A stretch of DNA of 64,000 nucleotides, taken from positions 1 to 64,000 of the forward strand of contig BQJU01000025.1 of NCBI GenBank assembly GCA_021604865.1, read 5' to 3'. The notes below the pieces were generated by a model, which was not told the DNA's origin, searched no databases, and saw only the letters and a list, made by a program, of their open reading frames with translations. Every line of letters begins with the position of its first letter. The first letter of the stretch is position 1. The translations under genes and the position numbers were made by a program. Positions 26,479-37,100 of the stretch are shown piece after piece. Origin of the DNA: Saprospiraceae bacterium (lineage in GTDB: Bacteria > Bacteroidota > Bacteroidia > Chitinophagales > Saprospiraceae).

Positions 26479-26732
26479 TAAAGGATCTCAATCAACTGGA
26501 TCATCGGCTAAAATGTTACCCAAATCCAGCCAGCGAAAATTTAACTATTGAAATTAAAGGTATCCAGGCAGACCAACTGCGTATTCTAAATGCTCAAGGA
26601 CAGATAGTGTACCAATTGAATCAATCCCAAATGATCACTACTTTTCATTCGAAAACCTTCCCTGCTGGTCTCTATTTTGTGGAGATAATTAATGGAGATA
26701 GGCGTGGTGTAAAAAAGATATTACTGGAATAG
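26475..26732 (+). pseudogene. Remnant: isolated T9SS type A sorting domain
   Basis: The frame is open from just after a stop at 26472-26474 to TAG at 26730-26732 (85 codons) and has no plausible start. It reads CYPNPASENLTIEI, then LRILNAQGQIVY, FPAGLYFVEIING and GVKKILLE, a complete T9SS C-terminal sorting domain with nothing in front of it. The parent protein's body is missing. The break coincides with a copy of the dispersed repeat (26444-26478), which suggests that a deletion or insertion associated with that repeat truncated the gene. Confidence 0.75.
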
Positions 26733-26742
26733 ATTTAGACGC

Positions 26743-27930
26743 CTAATACCCCTCCAATTCCCCTAGCCACCGAGTTCCATTTTCTCCGGGAGCATCTAAT
26801 AATCGTTTGGCACGTACAAAAGTCTCCAGGCGATGGGCGGCAAAATCGGGATCACCGGGGCGCAGACTTTCTATTTTGATGCCACCGTTATCAGCGCCGG
26901 CGTGGATCATACGGCCTTCACCGAGGTAAATACCGACATGAGTAATCCTTTCCTTTAGTTCTAAGGTGGCCTTCCGGCCAAAAAACAATAAATCGCCGGC
27001 TTGTAGATTAGTTAAGTTGCTATCGGTTGAGACCTCTATGCCCGTATGTACTTGTTGGGATGCATCACGAGGAAGCTGCAGACCATTGAGGTAAAAGGTG
27101 GTTTTGGTAAAACCGCTACAGTCCATCGCTTTACCGGAGGTGCCACCCCAAAGGTAGGGACGCCCAATCATGGTTTTGGCCGTAGCGATGATGTTTTCGG
27201 GGGAAGGTTTGCGGGATTCCAGCCAGGAGGTATAGTTCATCAAGGTCGAGGAAGGTAGGTAGGCAGTACGTCCATCGGGATAACCCACCTTGGTAAAACC
27301 ACCATCTTCACCTAGATCGAGCAATATGTTTCCGGCCAGCAGATCGCTGACACGGGCGGCATCTTCATGAGGTTCGGCCAGAGAAAAGCCAAAGTCAGGC
27401 AGGTAGACCACCTTTTTGGCGGCTTGCCAGGCTTGAAATTCATCGGCCTTCATGGGTACAAAACCACCATTATCCAACCAAGCTAAGTAGCCATCGGGTG
27501 TTTGCACCAGGTACCAGTGCTCCTCTTCTTTTAGTATGCTAAGCGGGGTACCCAGAGTGGCCTGTGTAGCCAATTCCTGTGAATGTCCACGTTTTGATCT
27601 CAGGTTGCAGGCTGCGGGGCGCACGATTCCATAATGGTAGCCTTTCAAGGAATCCTCCGGCAACAGCTGTACTTCCATTTTAGGCGAAAGCCCCAATTTA
27701 TCCAATCGGCTTTTTAGAGAATCCAGTGCTATCGGCAAATTGCTTTCGCCAGCCAGTACCAATTGACCATTTTCCATCCGGGGTTCGATATCCAGCAAAG
27801 CTACCCGTTTGTCGGGGGCAAATATTTGGCGAATAGCGGAGATTTCCGTTTCCACGCTAATGGGTACCTTATTTTGTTGGCAACTCTGGGCCAGGACAAG
27901 TATAACAATGAAAAAAAGTAATCTTTCCAT
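26743..27930 (-). CDS. NlpC/P60 (C40) peptidoglycan hydrolase, lipoprotein
   Basis: 395 residues. The lipobox VLAQSC places the Cys at about residue 17. SH3-like modules lie at about 110-160 and 190-235 (GTPLSILKEEEHWYLVQTPDGYLAW and the second LLDLGEDGGFTKVGYPDGR region). The catalytic C40 domain begins about residue 250: GRPYLWGGTSGKAMDCSGF (catalytic Cys), QAGDLLFFG, THVGIYLGEGRMIHAG (catalytic His). Family members cleave the gamma-D-Glu to diamino acid bond of peptidoglycan stem peptides. Lipidation predicts a periplasm-facing location. It is convergent with the T9SS remnant, only 10 bp away. Confidence 0.92.
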   Translation of the reverse strand: MERLLFFIVILVLAQSCQQNKVPISVETEISAIRQIFAPDKRVALLDIEPRMENGQLVLAGESNLPIALDSLKSRLDKLGLSPKMEVQLLPEDSLKGYHYGIVRPAACNLRSKRGHSQELATQATLGTPLSILKEEEHWYLVQTPDGYLAWLDNGGFVPMKADEFQAWQAAKKVVYLPDFGFSLAEPHEDAARVSDLLAGNILLDLGEDGGFTKVGYPDGRTAYLPSSTLMNYTSWLESRKPSPENIIATAKTMIGRPYLWGGTSGKAMDCSGFTKTTFYLNGLQLPRDASQQVHTGIEVSTDSNLTNLQAGDLLFFGRKATLELKERITHVGIYLGEGRMIHAGADNGGIKIESLRPGDPDFAAHRLETFVRAKRLLDAPGENGTRWLGELEGY

Positions 27931-28055
27931 GGGTAGTCACTTTTGTGTTTTTAGGGCAAAGATAAGATGACCAGGAGAAAAAGGGAAGGGGAGTGCAACG
28001 TCGACAACCATTCTCCTTACCTCCAACCATGCCCTTAAAAAGGGAAGTTACAAAA

Positions 28056-28097
28056 AAAAGCCAGCCGGTTGCACATCGATGCAACCGGCTGGCTTTT
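28056..28097 (-). terminator. Strong bidirectional terminator
   Basis: GCCAGCCGGTTGCA (28060-28073) pairs perfectly with TGCAACCGGCTGGC (28080-28093) around a 6-nt loop. An A-run lies on the left and TTTT on the right. It lies 23 bp past the stop of the leftward beta-helix gene and gives the U-tract for that strand. Confidence 0.9.
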
Positions 28098-28119
28098 CGT
28101 GAAAAGGATAAGGCTTTTA

Positions 28120-29181
28120 TTAATAAGCTGCTTTTTCTTCAGAATTGGTATTCAAAGGAGCCTTTGTAGTTGTGGCGCGAATAACCAGACTTCCTGAAGA
28201 AGTTGCATTTTCTTTATTGTAGATCGCCATTCTTTGGCTGGTGGTGCTTACTTCGTCTTTTACCATGGAAGCATTTTCTTCAAAACGACAGGTCTTGATG
28301 ATTGGCTCACAAATTCCGCGATCTTCGGTGTTGTTATAGATAGCTGCACCTCTAACGATGGAAACGTTACCGGCGAAGATACAATTTTCAATAATCGGTT
28401 TGGCTTCTCCGCGGTTGCCGCGATTCAGGATACCCGATCCATAAGTAGATTCATTTTCGATGAAGTAACAACCTTTGATGATCGGGCTGCATATACCGTA
28501 GTTACCATCGTTGAAGATGGCGCCACCGTCGAAGTCACATTTGTTAGCTACAAAGTTGCATGCTAAAATGTAAGGATAACAAGCACCGGCGTTAGCGTAG
28601 TTGTAAAGAGCACCGCCTTCGCGAGCGTAATTGTTTTCGAAATTGCAGTTGCGAATAGTAGGGGAAGAAACTTTACCATTTGAACCGTTATTGAACCATG
28701 CAGCTCCACAAGAAGTTACATTGCCACTATCTCCAAATCCGTTAGCCATACCGTCTCTGATCGTAAATCCATCAACAATTGTGCTTTCACTAACCCCTTC
28801 TGTATATATAATGGTGTAAGAATTGTCATCAATAGTAGAAGTTGATCCGATCTCTCCACTCAGTATAGTTTCGTATAATTCAGTGTTGCGGTCTTCCAAT
28901 CGGATTTCGTTACCTTCAAATCCGCCGTAAACTTCGATACCATCGTTGATAACGAATGATACCTTCCGATCCTGGTTTGCAGTAGGTACATAAGTACCAT
29001 AAGCTACCCATATCTGGTCACCGGCTTGTGCTCTGGTCAAGGCCGACTGGAGATCGCCATAAGCTGATGCCCAGGAAGTGCCGTTGCCGTTGCTGCCTTT
29101 TTTTACAAAAATCATCTCTGTTGCGTTAAGCTGGCATAATGCCAACACGCACGTTGTTGCAAGTAATAATACCCTTTTCAC
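28120..29181 (-). CDS. Secreted right-handed beta-helix (choice-of-anchor Q-like) protein
   Basis: 353 residues with signal peptide (VLLLATTCVLALCQLNA). Starts FVKKGSNGNGTSWASAYGDLQSAL, the usual opening of choice-of-anchor/parallel beta-helix proteins. It continues with IWVAYGTYVPT, VYGGFEGNE and repeated coils of the kind PTIRNCNFENNYAREGGALYNY, PIIKGCYFIENES and PIIENCIFAGNVS. No T9SS sorting domain is present at the C-terminus (ends NTNSEEKAAY), unlike many relatives, so it may be periplasmic. The last 40 residues are Ser/Thr-rich. Its own strong terminator follows. The function, probably polysaccharide binding or structural, is not determined. Confidence 0.8.
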   Translation of the reverse strand: MKRVLLLATTCVLALCQLNATEMIFVKKGSNGNGTSWASAYGDLQSALTRAQAGDQIWVAYGTYVPTANQDRKVSFVINDGIEVYGGFEGNEIRLEDRNTELYETILSGEIGSTSTIDDNSYTIIYTEGVSESTIVDGFTIRDGMANGFGDSGNVTSCGAAWFNNGSNGKVSSPTIRNCNFENNYAREGGALYNYANAGACYPYILACNFVANKCDFDGGAIFNDGNYGICSPIIKGCYFIENESTYGSGILNRGNRGEAKPIIENCIFAGNVSIVRGAAIYNNTEDRGICEPIIKTCRFEENASMVKDEVSTTSQRMAIYNKENATSSGSLVIRATTTKAPLNTNSEEKAAY

Positions 29182-30258
29182 GTGTAATCCTTTTTGAAGT
29201 TGGATAAATTGGTTAATCGCCTTAATTCAAAATAATTGGTGTTGATTGTAGGGACGACAGTAATCGTCGGTTGCAGAGAAAATTACCTTGTTCAAAATGA
29301 AACAAAGCTGTCCCGAAACACGCCAATCGATGTGTCAAACGAAAGATCCAAAAGTTGGATAGGATAGGATAAATAAGTTTACGCAGGTGTCAAGTCTGCG
29401 ATTGTACAGGGATGGTTTGTCAAAACAAATAACGAACCTTTCGCCAAAATATAAAATTTTGAGCGGATTGCCAAAGTATTTTTAAAAAAAACACCGGGGA
29501 TTTGGCAAATTTTCAACGGTTTTTGGGAGGTTTGGTACCTAAGTACCGAGTAGGGATGTAAAATACAGAATTTAAAGTAGTAAACGAGTCCTTAGGGATT
29601 ATGTTTCAATTTGGCTGATTTTTTTTCAATCATTTCAAAAACATATTGAACCCGAACACGTCACAATAATAATCTAATTTATTTACTCCTACAACCACCA
29701 AATCGGCATTGGCGGGTTTGGTTTATTATGCGGTACCGAAATGGACTTTTTCGGTAGGAAACAGGAAATTTTGATCAATTTTAGAATCAATTGCGTGAAA
29801 TGTTGTTTTTTTTCATAAACCCTCGTATTTTTCAGCCGCATTAACTTGGCTTGGTATCATCGGCATCAAATGGAGGTATATAGAACCGAAGAAACTAAGT
29901 CAATTGCGGCAGAATAAATTGAAGGCAAATAAACTTGCATTCCCCTTTTACGACCTATATTCCAATTCCAGAGAACCCCTCTGGATTGTCAGGTTCTTGC
30001 ATGAGTCTTAGCTTGAGGTAATAACTACAACAACCAACAAATCATTAATCGGTAAACCCGTATTCGCGAGGATTATGTCACTAATCCGGGAGGCAGTCTA
30101 AATATTTTGCGCAGCCTGAAGGGAAACTGTTGCGTAATTTATTGGAAAACAACTGTCTAGCAAAGGACTAGTCTGACGGTTATTTGCAAAACAAATGCCA
30201 AGAATTGAAACATAATTCTCTAAATCCCTTAAAAGAACATTGAGAAAACTATACAATT
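29182..30258. other. 1.08-kb intergenic region without genes
   Basis: No open frame above about 60 codons and no RNA gene I recognise. Small hairpins are visible: GGTAC-CTAA-GTACC (29534-29547) and TACCGAAA/TTTCGGTA (29734-29741 and 29749-29756). A GGATA triple repeat lies near 29360. The region separates the divergent beta-helix and PorP/SprF genes and should hold both promoters and a long leader for the adhesin operon. Confidence 0.6.
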
Positions 30259-31356
30259 ATGAAAAATCGTAATCCTATGATTAAAAAACTAAACACAAAT
30301 GCCTTAATAAGGCTGCTACTACTATGGGCGCTGCCCCTGGTTTTTTTGAGCGACCTCTCCGCTCAGGACTTTCATTACTCACAGTATCACAATGCACCAT
30401 TGAATATGAACCCGGCGCTTACCGGGATTTTCCGGGGTGATGCCAGGGTAATGGCTAATTATCGGAGCCAGTGGACTTCGGTGCCGGTAGATTACATGAC
30501 TTTTACGGGTGCTTTTGACAAGAAATTTTTACAGCGGACCGGCCGAAAAGGGTACTGGTCTGGCGGACTTGCGTTCAATTATGATCAGGCTGGCCTGGCC
30601 AAATTACGCTTGATTAATCTTGGGCTTAGCGCTGCCTACACGAAGGATTTTAGCGAAACTTTTTTTGGAACACTGGGAGGAGCCCTTTCCATTGGACAAC
30701 GATCCTTTAAGATTGATGACCTGACGTTTGACAGGCAGTACGACACGGGTGTTGGCGTTTATAACCCGGGGTTGCCGACTCAGGAAGACTTTGACCATAC
30801 AAGTCGTATTTTTCCCGACCTGGCGCTGGGCCTCAACTTCCGCTGGCAAAGCAAACAAACAGATATGCTTGTCGATCGGTTGGATAAACGCTCCAAGCTG
30901 GACTTTGGGGTTGGTATTCACCACCTATTACGCCCCGACCAAAGTTTTCAGAATGCAGATGAAGCGAAACTTCCGATACGGCTGAGTCCCTATTTAATGG
31001 GAACCTTAATGCTGGCGGGACCATTAGACCTAATTGGCAATTTTAATGCTCAATTTCAAAAACCCTATACAGAATATGTGGGTATGTTGGGGCTGAAGGT
31101 ACACTTCAATCGCAACCTGGGACGCCAATTGGCCGTACAACTGGATTTTGGTTATCGCTTTAATGATTTCGGTGATGCCTTCTACCCCGGTGTTGAATTG
31201 TTTTACAACGGGTGGGAACTGGGCTTTACCTATGATGTTAATGTATCAGATTTTAAGTTGGCAACCAATAAAAGAGGCGGACCGGAACTGAGCTTGCGCT
31301 ACATTATTCGCCATGTGCGTCCTTTGCCGGCGTTCAAGATCTGTCCGTTGATTTAA
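30259..31356 (+). CDS. PorP/SprF family type IX secretion membrane protein
   Basis: 365 residues with signal peptide (LLLLWALPLVFLSDLSAQ). The mature start DFHYSQYHNAPLNMNPALTGIFRGDARVMANYRSQWTSV (split) is the hallmark of the PorP/SprF family, and the rest is beta-barrel-like, ending in LRYIIRHVRPLP. In gliding Bacteroidota SprF is needed for export of the adhesin SprB, and PorP is needed for secretion in Porphyromonas. Gene order here (PorP/SprF-like, PorE-like, SprB-like) supports the SprF role. The start may be at 30259 or 30277 (second Met). Confidence 0.93.
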   Translation: MKNRNPMIKKLNTNALIRLLLLWALPLVFLSDLSAQDFHYSQYHNAPLNMNPALTGIFRGDARVMANYRSQWTSVPVDYMTFTGAFDKKFLQRTGRKGYWSGGLAFNYDQAGLAKLRLINLGLSAAYTKDFSETFFGTLGGALSIGQRSFKIDDLTFDRQYDTGVGVYNPGLPTQEDFDHTSRIFPDLALGLNFRWQSKQTDMLVDRLDKRSKLDFGVGIHHLLRPDQSFQNADEAKLPIRLSPYLMGTLMLAGPLDLIGNFNAQFQKPYTEYVGMLGLKVHFNRNLGRQLAVQLDFGYRFNDFGDAFYPGVELFYNGWELGFTYDVNVSDFKLATNKRGGPELSLRYIIRHVRPLPAFKICPLI

Positions 31357-31425
31357 CCAATTTTCCCAAAAACGAAATTCCCGAACCAAACGGGTATCTT
31401 AAAATCTGCGTTAAGATAAATCACC

Positions 31426-34143
31426 ATGAATAAAATATTATTATCCGCATTTTTTGCCGTCGTAATGCTACAACTAGGTCAGGCTCAGAGGCTAGAAGCC
31501 TGGATTGATGCCGGTGACAAAGCATACGAACAGCAAGACTACTACTCGGCTTACCGCTATTATGGTATCGCCCTGGAGTACAAAGAAAACCAAACTGGTA
31601 TACTCTATAATTACGCCAATGCTGCGCGTGAATTTTTTATTTTTTCCAAAGCTGATTCAGCCTATCAAGTTGTTTTGGCCCGAGATACTAGCAATGCTTT
31701 TCCGGAGGCAGCTTATTGGCTGGGTGTTGTCAAACAACGCTTGGGAGATTACGAAAATTCCTCCATCTTCTTACAGCGATTTCTTGATGATCAACCCAAT
31801 GCCGATGCCAGTTTAAAGGCTAAATCGTTGAAAGCCATCGAAGACAATAGCTGGGCATTGCAAATAGTACGGGAGTCGGACGATATCATTATCCGGAATA
31901 TGGGCGAAAATATCAATACCCCTTATTCCGACTTTGGTACAGCGATGAAAGGAGATACCTTATATTATTCTTCCTTTGTTCCCCATTTACAAGATACCTT
32001 TAATCCACCCCGACCTTCAATTAAAATCTTTCAATCGATTGGAGGGCAAAAGGGCATGGAATTAGGCAAACCTATCAATACCAAAAAACGCCAGTCGGCA
32101 CACACGGCCTTTAATAGTGATTTTAGCAAAGTATATTATACCCGGTGTGATTATGTAAATGCTGCTACAATTCGATGCGAGCTTTATTCTAGCACGGTGT
32201 TGCCTGATGGCAAATGGGCCGACACCACAAGACTAAGCATCAATACGGTTGGCAAAACGAATACCCAGCCCAATGTGGGTATGGACCGTGATGGCAACGA
32301 AATCTTGTACTTCGTTTCTGACCGCGATGGTGGAAAAGGAGGACTCGATATCTGGTTTTCACGTATTCAGGAGGACGGCACGCTTAGCAATCCCGAAAAC
32401 CTGGAGGACCTGAATACGGAAGTGGACGATGCCACACCTTTTTATTACACACGCGGGCACGCGTTGTTTTTCAGTTCTGAGGGTTACCAAACCCTGGGCG
32501 GATTTGATATCTACGAATCCCGTGATTTGGGGGATAGCTGGACAGATCCCCGACACCTGGGCGTGCCTACCAACAGTAGTTATAACGACCTTTATTACAG
32601 TATCTTTGCCGATGGTACCAAAGCTTACTTCTCTTCTAACCGGCCTGATTCCACTGCCATTTTTTGGGACGATAGTAAAGACGCTTGCTGTAATGACATC
32701 TACACTTATGACCGGGATCAAACAGTCAATTTACTAGCATTAACCTTTGATAAGCTGGACCAAACCGATCTGCTGGGTGCAACTGTAAGCCTATACGAAA
32801 TTTTGCCTTATGGCGAGGAAGTTTTGATCAGCAGCCTGGATAATCCTTACGGTAATGATTTCAATTATCCACTCGAAGCCGATAAAAAATACAAGATTGT
32901 TGCCACCCGGCCAGGATATGTTCAGGATATAGCGATTATCGACCTGAATGACCCTGAATTTCTGGGTAAAACAGACATCGAGCAGCGGCTCTACCTCGAA
33001 CCAGGCATCCGTTTGAATGTCACTACCTACGACAATATTGATTCTCTGCCACTGATAGGTACAACAGTGGAACTGTTTGAGATGACGCCTGATGGAGAGA
33101 TTAAAATCGATAGCAAAGAAAATCCGACGGGTAATGACTTCACTTTTGCTTTAGAGCCCGGTAAAAAATATAGGATCAAAGGTATGAAGCCCGGTTTCCC
33201 AGATGCCTCGGATGTGATTGACCTAACGGATCCTGATTTGGCGGATAAACGTGTTATCGACAAAAAACTGTACCTGGGTCAGGAACTCGAAGTATTGGTT
33301 TTTGATGAAGATACAAGGTTGCCCCTTAATGGCGCTACAGTAGAGTTGCTGGAGATGATTCAGGGAAGAGCTCAACCAAAACACAAGCGGGACAACCCAA
33401 CCGGCAACCGCTTTTATTTTCCATTGGACTTGAGTAAAAAGTACAAAATTAAGGGTTCCAGAAAAGGCTATCAGGATGCCAACCTCGATTTGACATTTGA
33501 CCCGGATCAAGTCAAGGAAGCTGGAGGTAGGTTGACCGTAGAATTGTATCTTAAGCGGACTTCCCTGGATGACTTTTTGCCACTTACCCTTTATTTTGAT
33601 AACGATTATCCCGATCCACGTTCACGCCTTACAACGACAGATACTCGTTATATAGCCACCAATGTGGAATACTATGATAAAAGAGATAAATTCATTGAAG
33701 CTGTCACTGAAGGATTATCCGAGGAGGAAGCCTTCCGTACTACCCGCCGCTTCCGTGACTTCTTCGAACGGGAAGTTCGGGGTGGTCGTTCCGATCTGGA
33801 AGACCTTTCAAAGGCCATGGTGAGTATTTTGAAATCAGGTACGGCTCTAACCATCAAACTAAAGGGATATACTAGTACGCGGGGTGCTGGTTATTACAAT
33901 ATGCGATTGAGTGCCCGCCGGATTCAATGCGTGAAGAATGAATTTGAGGATTTTCAATATGGTGCTTTAAAGCCCTACCTCGATTCTGGCAAACTGAAAA
34001 TTGTAGATGAGCCATTGGGGGAAACAACAGCTGATATCAAGATGATCAGCGATCGTCTTGACGATTTGGTTGGCTCCATTTATGGCATCTTCGCCAGTTT
34101 GGCCCGTCGGGTAGAGATCAGTGCTGTGGAAGTCGGAAAATAA
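31426..34143 (+). CDS. PorE-like envelope protein: TPR, PD40, CarboxypepD_reg-like repeats, OmpA-like domain
   Basis: 905 residues with signal peptide. Order: TPR-like helices (about 25-140, DKAYEQQDYYSAYRYYGIALEYK), PD40/WD40-like propeller blades (about 150-430, NEILYFVSDRDGGKGGLDIWFS), and three tandem carboxypeptidase regulatory-like repeats (about 435-710). An OmpA-like peptidoglycan-binding domain ends the protein (LKGYTSTRGAGYYNMRLSARRIQCV). The arrangement matches PorE of the T9SS, thought to link the outer-membrane complex to peptidoglycan. The usual OmpA GHTD motif is GYTS here, so the key Asp is absent. It lies 69 bp downstream of the PorP/SprF gene and 11 bp before the adhesin. 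Confidence 0.85.
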   Translation: MNKILLSAFFAVVMLQLGQAQRLEAWIDAGDKAYEQQDYYSAYRYYGIALEYKENQTGILYNYANAAREFFIFSKADSAYQVVLARDTSNAFPEAAYWLGVVKQRLGDYENSSIFLQRFLDDQPNADASLKAKSLKAIEDNSWALQIVRESDDIIIRNMGENINTPYSDFGTAMKGDTLYYSSFVPHLQDTFNPPRPSIKIFQSIGGQKGMELGKPINTKKRQSAHTAFNSDFSKVYYTRCDYVNAATIRCELYSSTVLPDGKWADTTRLSINTVGKTNTQPNVGMDRDGNEILYFVSDRDGGKGGLDIWFSRIQEDGTLSNPENLEDLNTEVDDATPFYYTRGHALFFSSEGYQTLGGFDIYESRDLGDSWTDPRHLGVPTNSSYNDLYYSIFADGTKAYFSSNRPDSTAIFWDDSKDACCNDIYTYDRDQTVNLLALTFDKLDQTDLLGATVSLYEILPYGEEVLISSLDNPYGNDFNYPLEADKKYKIVATRPGYVQDIAIIDLNDPEFLGKTDIEQRLYLEPGIRLNVTTYDNIDSLPLIGTTVELFEMTPDGEIKIDSKENPTGNDFTFALEPGKKYRIKGMKPGFPDASDVIDLTDPDLADKRVIDKKLYLGQELEVLVFDEDTRLPLNGATVELLEMIQGRAQPKHKRDNPTGNRFYFPLDLSKKYKIKGSRKGYQDANLDLTFDPDQVKEAGGRLTVELYLKRTSLDDFLPLTLYFDNDYPDPRSRLTTTDTRYIATNVEYYDKRDKFIEAVTEGLSEEEAFRTTRRFRDFFEREVRGGRSDLEDLSKAMVSILKSGTALTIKLKGYTSTRGAGYYNMRLSARRIQCVKNEFEDFQYGALKPYLDSGKLKIVDEPLGETTADIKMISDRLDDLVGSIYGIFASLARRVEISAVEVGK
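32722..33558 (+). repeat. Three tandem repeats within the PorE-like protein
   Basis: Each unit is about 93 residues and has the pattern DxxPLxGTTVELxEMxxDGE...NPTGNDFxFxLExxKKYxIKGxxPGYxDA, as in TTVELFEMTPDGE (unit 2) and ATVELLEMIQGRA (unit 3). These are carboxypeptidase regulatory-like beta-sandwich modules. The first unit is the most divergent. Confidence 0.7.
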
Positions 34144-34154
34144 TTTTGTTAAAG

Positions 34155-37100
34155 ATGTATTCAAACATCCAAAATAGACGCAAAGTGAAAAATAATCAAT
34201 ATAGTATATCCAAATATTTTCTGCCCATCCTGCTGGCCTGCGGTTTGTTACTGCCCGCGGCGATGCAAGCGACCCATATAGTGGGTGGCAGAATAAGTTA
34301 CGAATGCCTGGGTAGCGATCAGTACGAAATCAGTCTGGCGATCTATCGTGACTGTATCAATGGGGCAGCCAATGCGCCTTTTGATAACCCGGCTTATATC
34401 GCAGTTTATGATCAATTCGGTCAGCTAGTCACCAATCTGGCGCTACCTTTTATGGGTGATGATACCCTGACTACTAATTTTAGCGACCCTTGTTTGGTCA
34501 TTCTGGAGGAAGTATGTGTGCATACCACAACTTATCAAGGCACCATTACCTTGCCCTTTTTAGCCGGAGGTTATACCCTGGCTTACCAGCGTTGTTGCCG
34601 GAATGAAACCATAGATAATATTATCAATCCTGTAGCAACTGGTGCTACCTATCCGATAGAACTGACGGAATCGGCTATGTTGCGATGCAACTCTAGCCCT
34701 ACCTTTCTGCAATATCCACCTATTTATATATGTGCTGATTTGCCATTGGTCTTTGATCATTCGGCCGTAGATGCAGAGGGTGATTCGCTGGTGTACCGGC
34801 TGTGTAATCCATTTGCTGGAGGTACCCTTACTGATCCTCAACCCATTCCTGCTTCACCTCCGGGTTATGATACGATAGTTTGGCGTTCTCCAACCTATTC
34901 TCGAAACAATATGCTGGGAACAGGTATGCCGTTGTCGATTAATTCCCAAACTGGATTGATGACAGCCACGCCAGGTACCATCGGACAATTTGTAGTGGGG
35001 GTTTGTGTGGAGGAATATGATCGGGTAACGGGAGAGTTATTGTCAGTGACCTTGAGAGACTTTCAATACAATGTCAATCTTTGTGGTGAACCTACCGCGG
35101 CCTTTTTTGTGCCTGATGCTCAGTGTGATGACCTGGATGTAACCATTATCAATCAAAGTGAGAATGCTGGTACTTACCGCTGGTATTTTGATTGGCCCAA
35201 CCTGACGCCAACATCCACAGCGGATGCTGATACATTTAATTTTGTCTTTCCAGATACGGGCAATTATACCATTACACTGATAGCCGACCCGCTGACACAA
35301 TGCGCAGATACTTTTTCTAGAACTATATACCTACAGGATAATTCCTTAACGGCCGACTTTAGTGTCGACGTTTTTGACTGCGACATCACTTCTGTAGTAG
35401 AATTGGCAGATTTGTCTTTCGATTCCGAATCACCTCCGGTGGACTGGTCATGGGTATTGACCTATCCGGGCAATATGCTAACCTCTACCGATCAAAATCC
35501 GGCCTTTTCGGTGCCGCTTGGTGTAAGTGGCACGGTAGAACTGACCGTTACCTCACAAAATGGTTGTGTCCGAAGTCTAACCCTGCCCTTCGAGAGTGGA
35601 TTGGAAAACCCCGTCAGCTACCTAATATCTGATGCAAATGTTTGTCTGGGTGAATCGGTGGGTTTAAATCCCAATACTCCTAGTGAGATTCCTTTCACTT
35701 ATGTTTGGTCGCCGGCAGAGTTTCTAGATGACCCCAATGCAATCAACCCTATTGCTACGGTTACAACCGATACGGAATTTACAGTCACCATTACTCCATC
35801 GATCAATGTGTGTGAAATCGTCAAGGAAGTCACGGTGCATGTTGTCCCCTTGCCAGTACTCGATTTTGACATCGACTTGGGTTGTGATGGGGTTACGGTT
35901 AATTTTGACAATAACAGCCTGAATGCAGACGATTACTTCTGGGATTTTGGTGATCCCAATACTGAATCTGATACTTCTTCTTTGGATAATCCGACTTATG
36001 CTTATCCCGGTCTGGGCACCTATACGGTAACACTGGTTACCGGCCCCAATACATTATGTCCGGATACGCTTACTCGTGAGATTACGCTAAATATGGTAGA
36101 AGTGAGTGCCAATTTTGAAGTAGAATATACGAGTTGTGCTACGGATATGCTGACCACTCAATTTACGGACCTTTCTTTTACCAATCTGGGGACAATTACC
36201 GGTTGGTTCTGGCAATTGAGTGATGGCCAATCTTCAACAGATCAAAACCCGGTGTTTACCTTTACCAGTAGCCAGACTATTACTGTGATTTTGACGATCA
36301 GTACATCGACAGGTTGTAACTCCATGGTAACCCGGGATATTGAAATTACTTTGGTAGAAAATGACGACCAGTTTCCTGATAACTTTACAGCCTGTATTGG
36401 CGACACGACTCAACTACTGCCCGGCGGCAATCCGGATTATGTATATCAGTGGTCGCCAACGACTGGCATTGATGATCCGACTTCACCTTCGCCTTCTTTT
36501 TTCCCTCAAACGACGACGACTTATACCGTTGTTGTTAGTCATATTGGTGTAGATACCTGTACGACGACAGAGGAAATTGAAGTGATCGTGAATTCGCCAA
36601 TCAATTTGCAAATTAGTGGTGATGGTCCTAACTGCGAACCCAATGCAACCCTAACGGCGACTACAGATGTAGCTACCACTATCGTTTGGACCAATTCAAC
36701 AACCGGTGATACGTTGGGTTTTGGAACAGAAATTACCATTCCTGTATCTGGGCTCACCAGTATTACCGTGATTGCCGAAGATGATTTTGGATGCTCGGAG
36801 GAAATGAGTGTGCGGGTTATTGGAGGTCCGGTTGATGTAGCCATCCCTGATACTGTTGCTGTTTGTTTTGATGATGAGTTGTTGATTTCTGTTAGCAACC
36901 TGGATACCAATGACGTTTTGACCTATGCCTGGACACCTGTTGATGCTTTTGAGGCGGGTACTGCCAATACGGCCAACCCCAACGTCATCGAACAGATCGG
37001 TGAACAAACGTTATATGTGATTATTGAAAACCAATATGGTTGTACCTATATGGATTCGGTGATTACGGCTGTAGTTGATCCCAATATTTCACTGAGCTTT

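Noticed and set aside
28020-28036. CCTCCAACCATGCCC as a further copy of the dispersed repeat
   Set aside because: The similarity is short and has several mismatches, and there is no second half nearby.
29182-30258. Search for tRNA or riboswitch in the long gap
   Set aside because: No cloverleaf, no GTTCRANNC-type T-arm and no consensus riboswitch core was seen.
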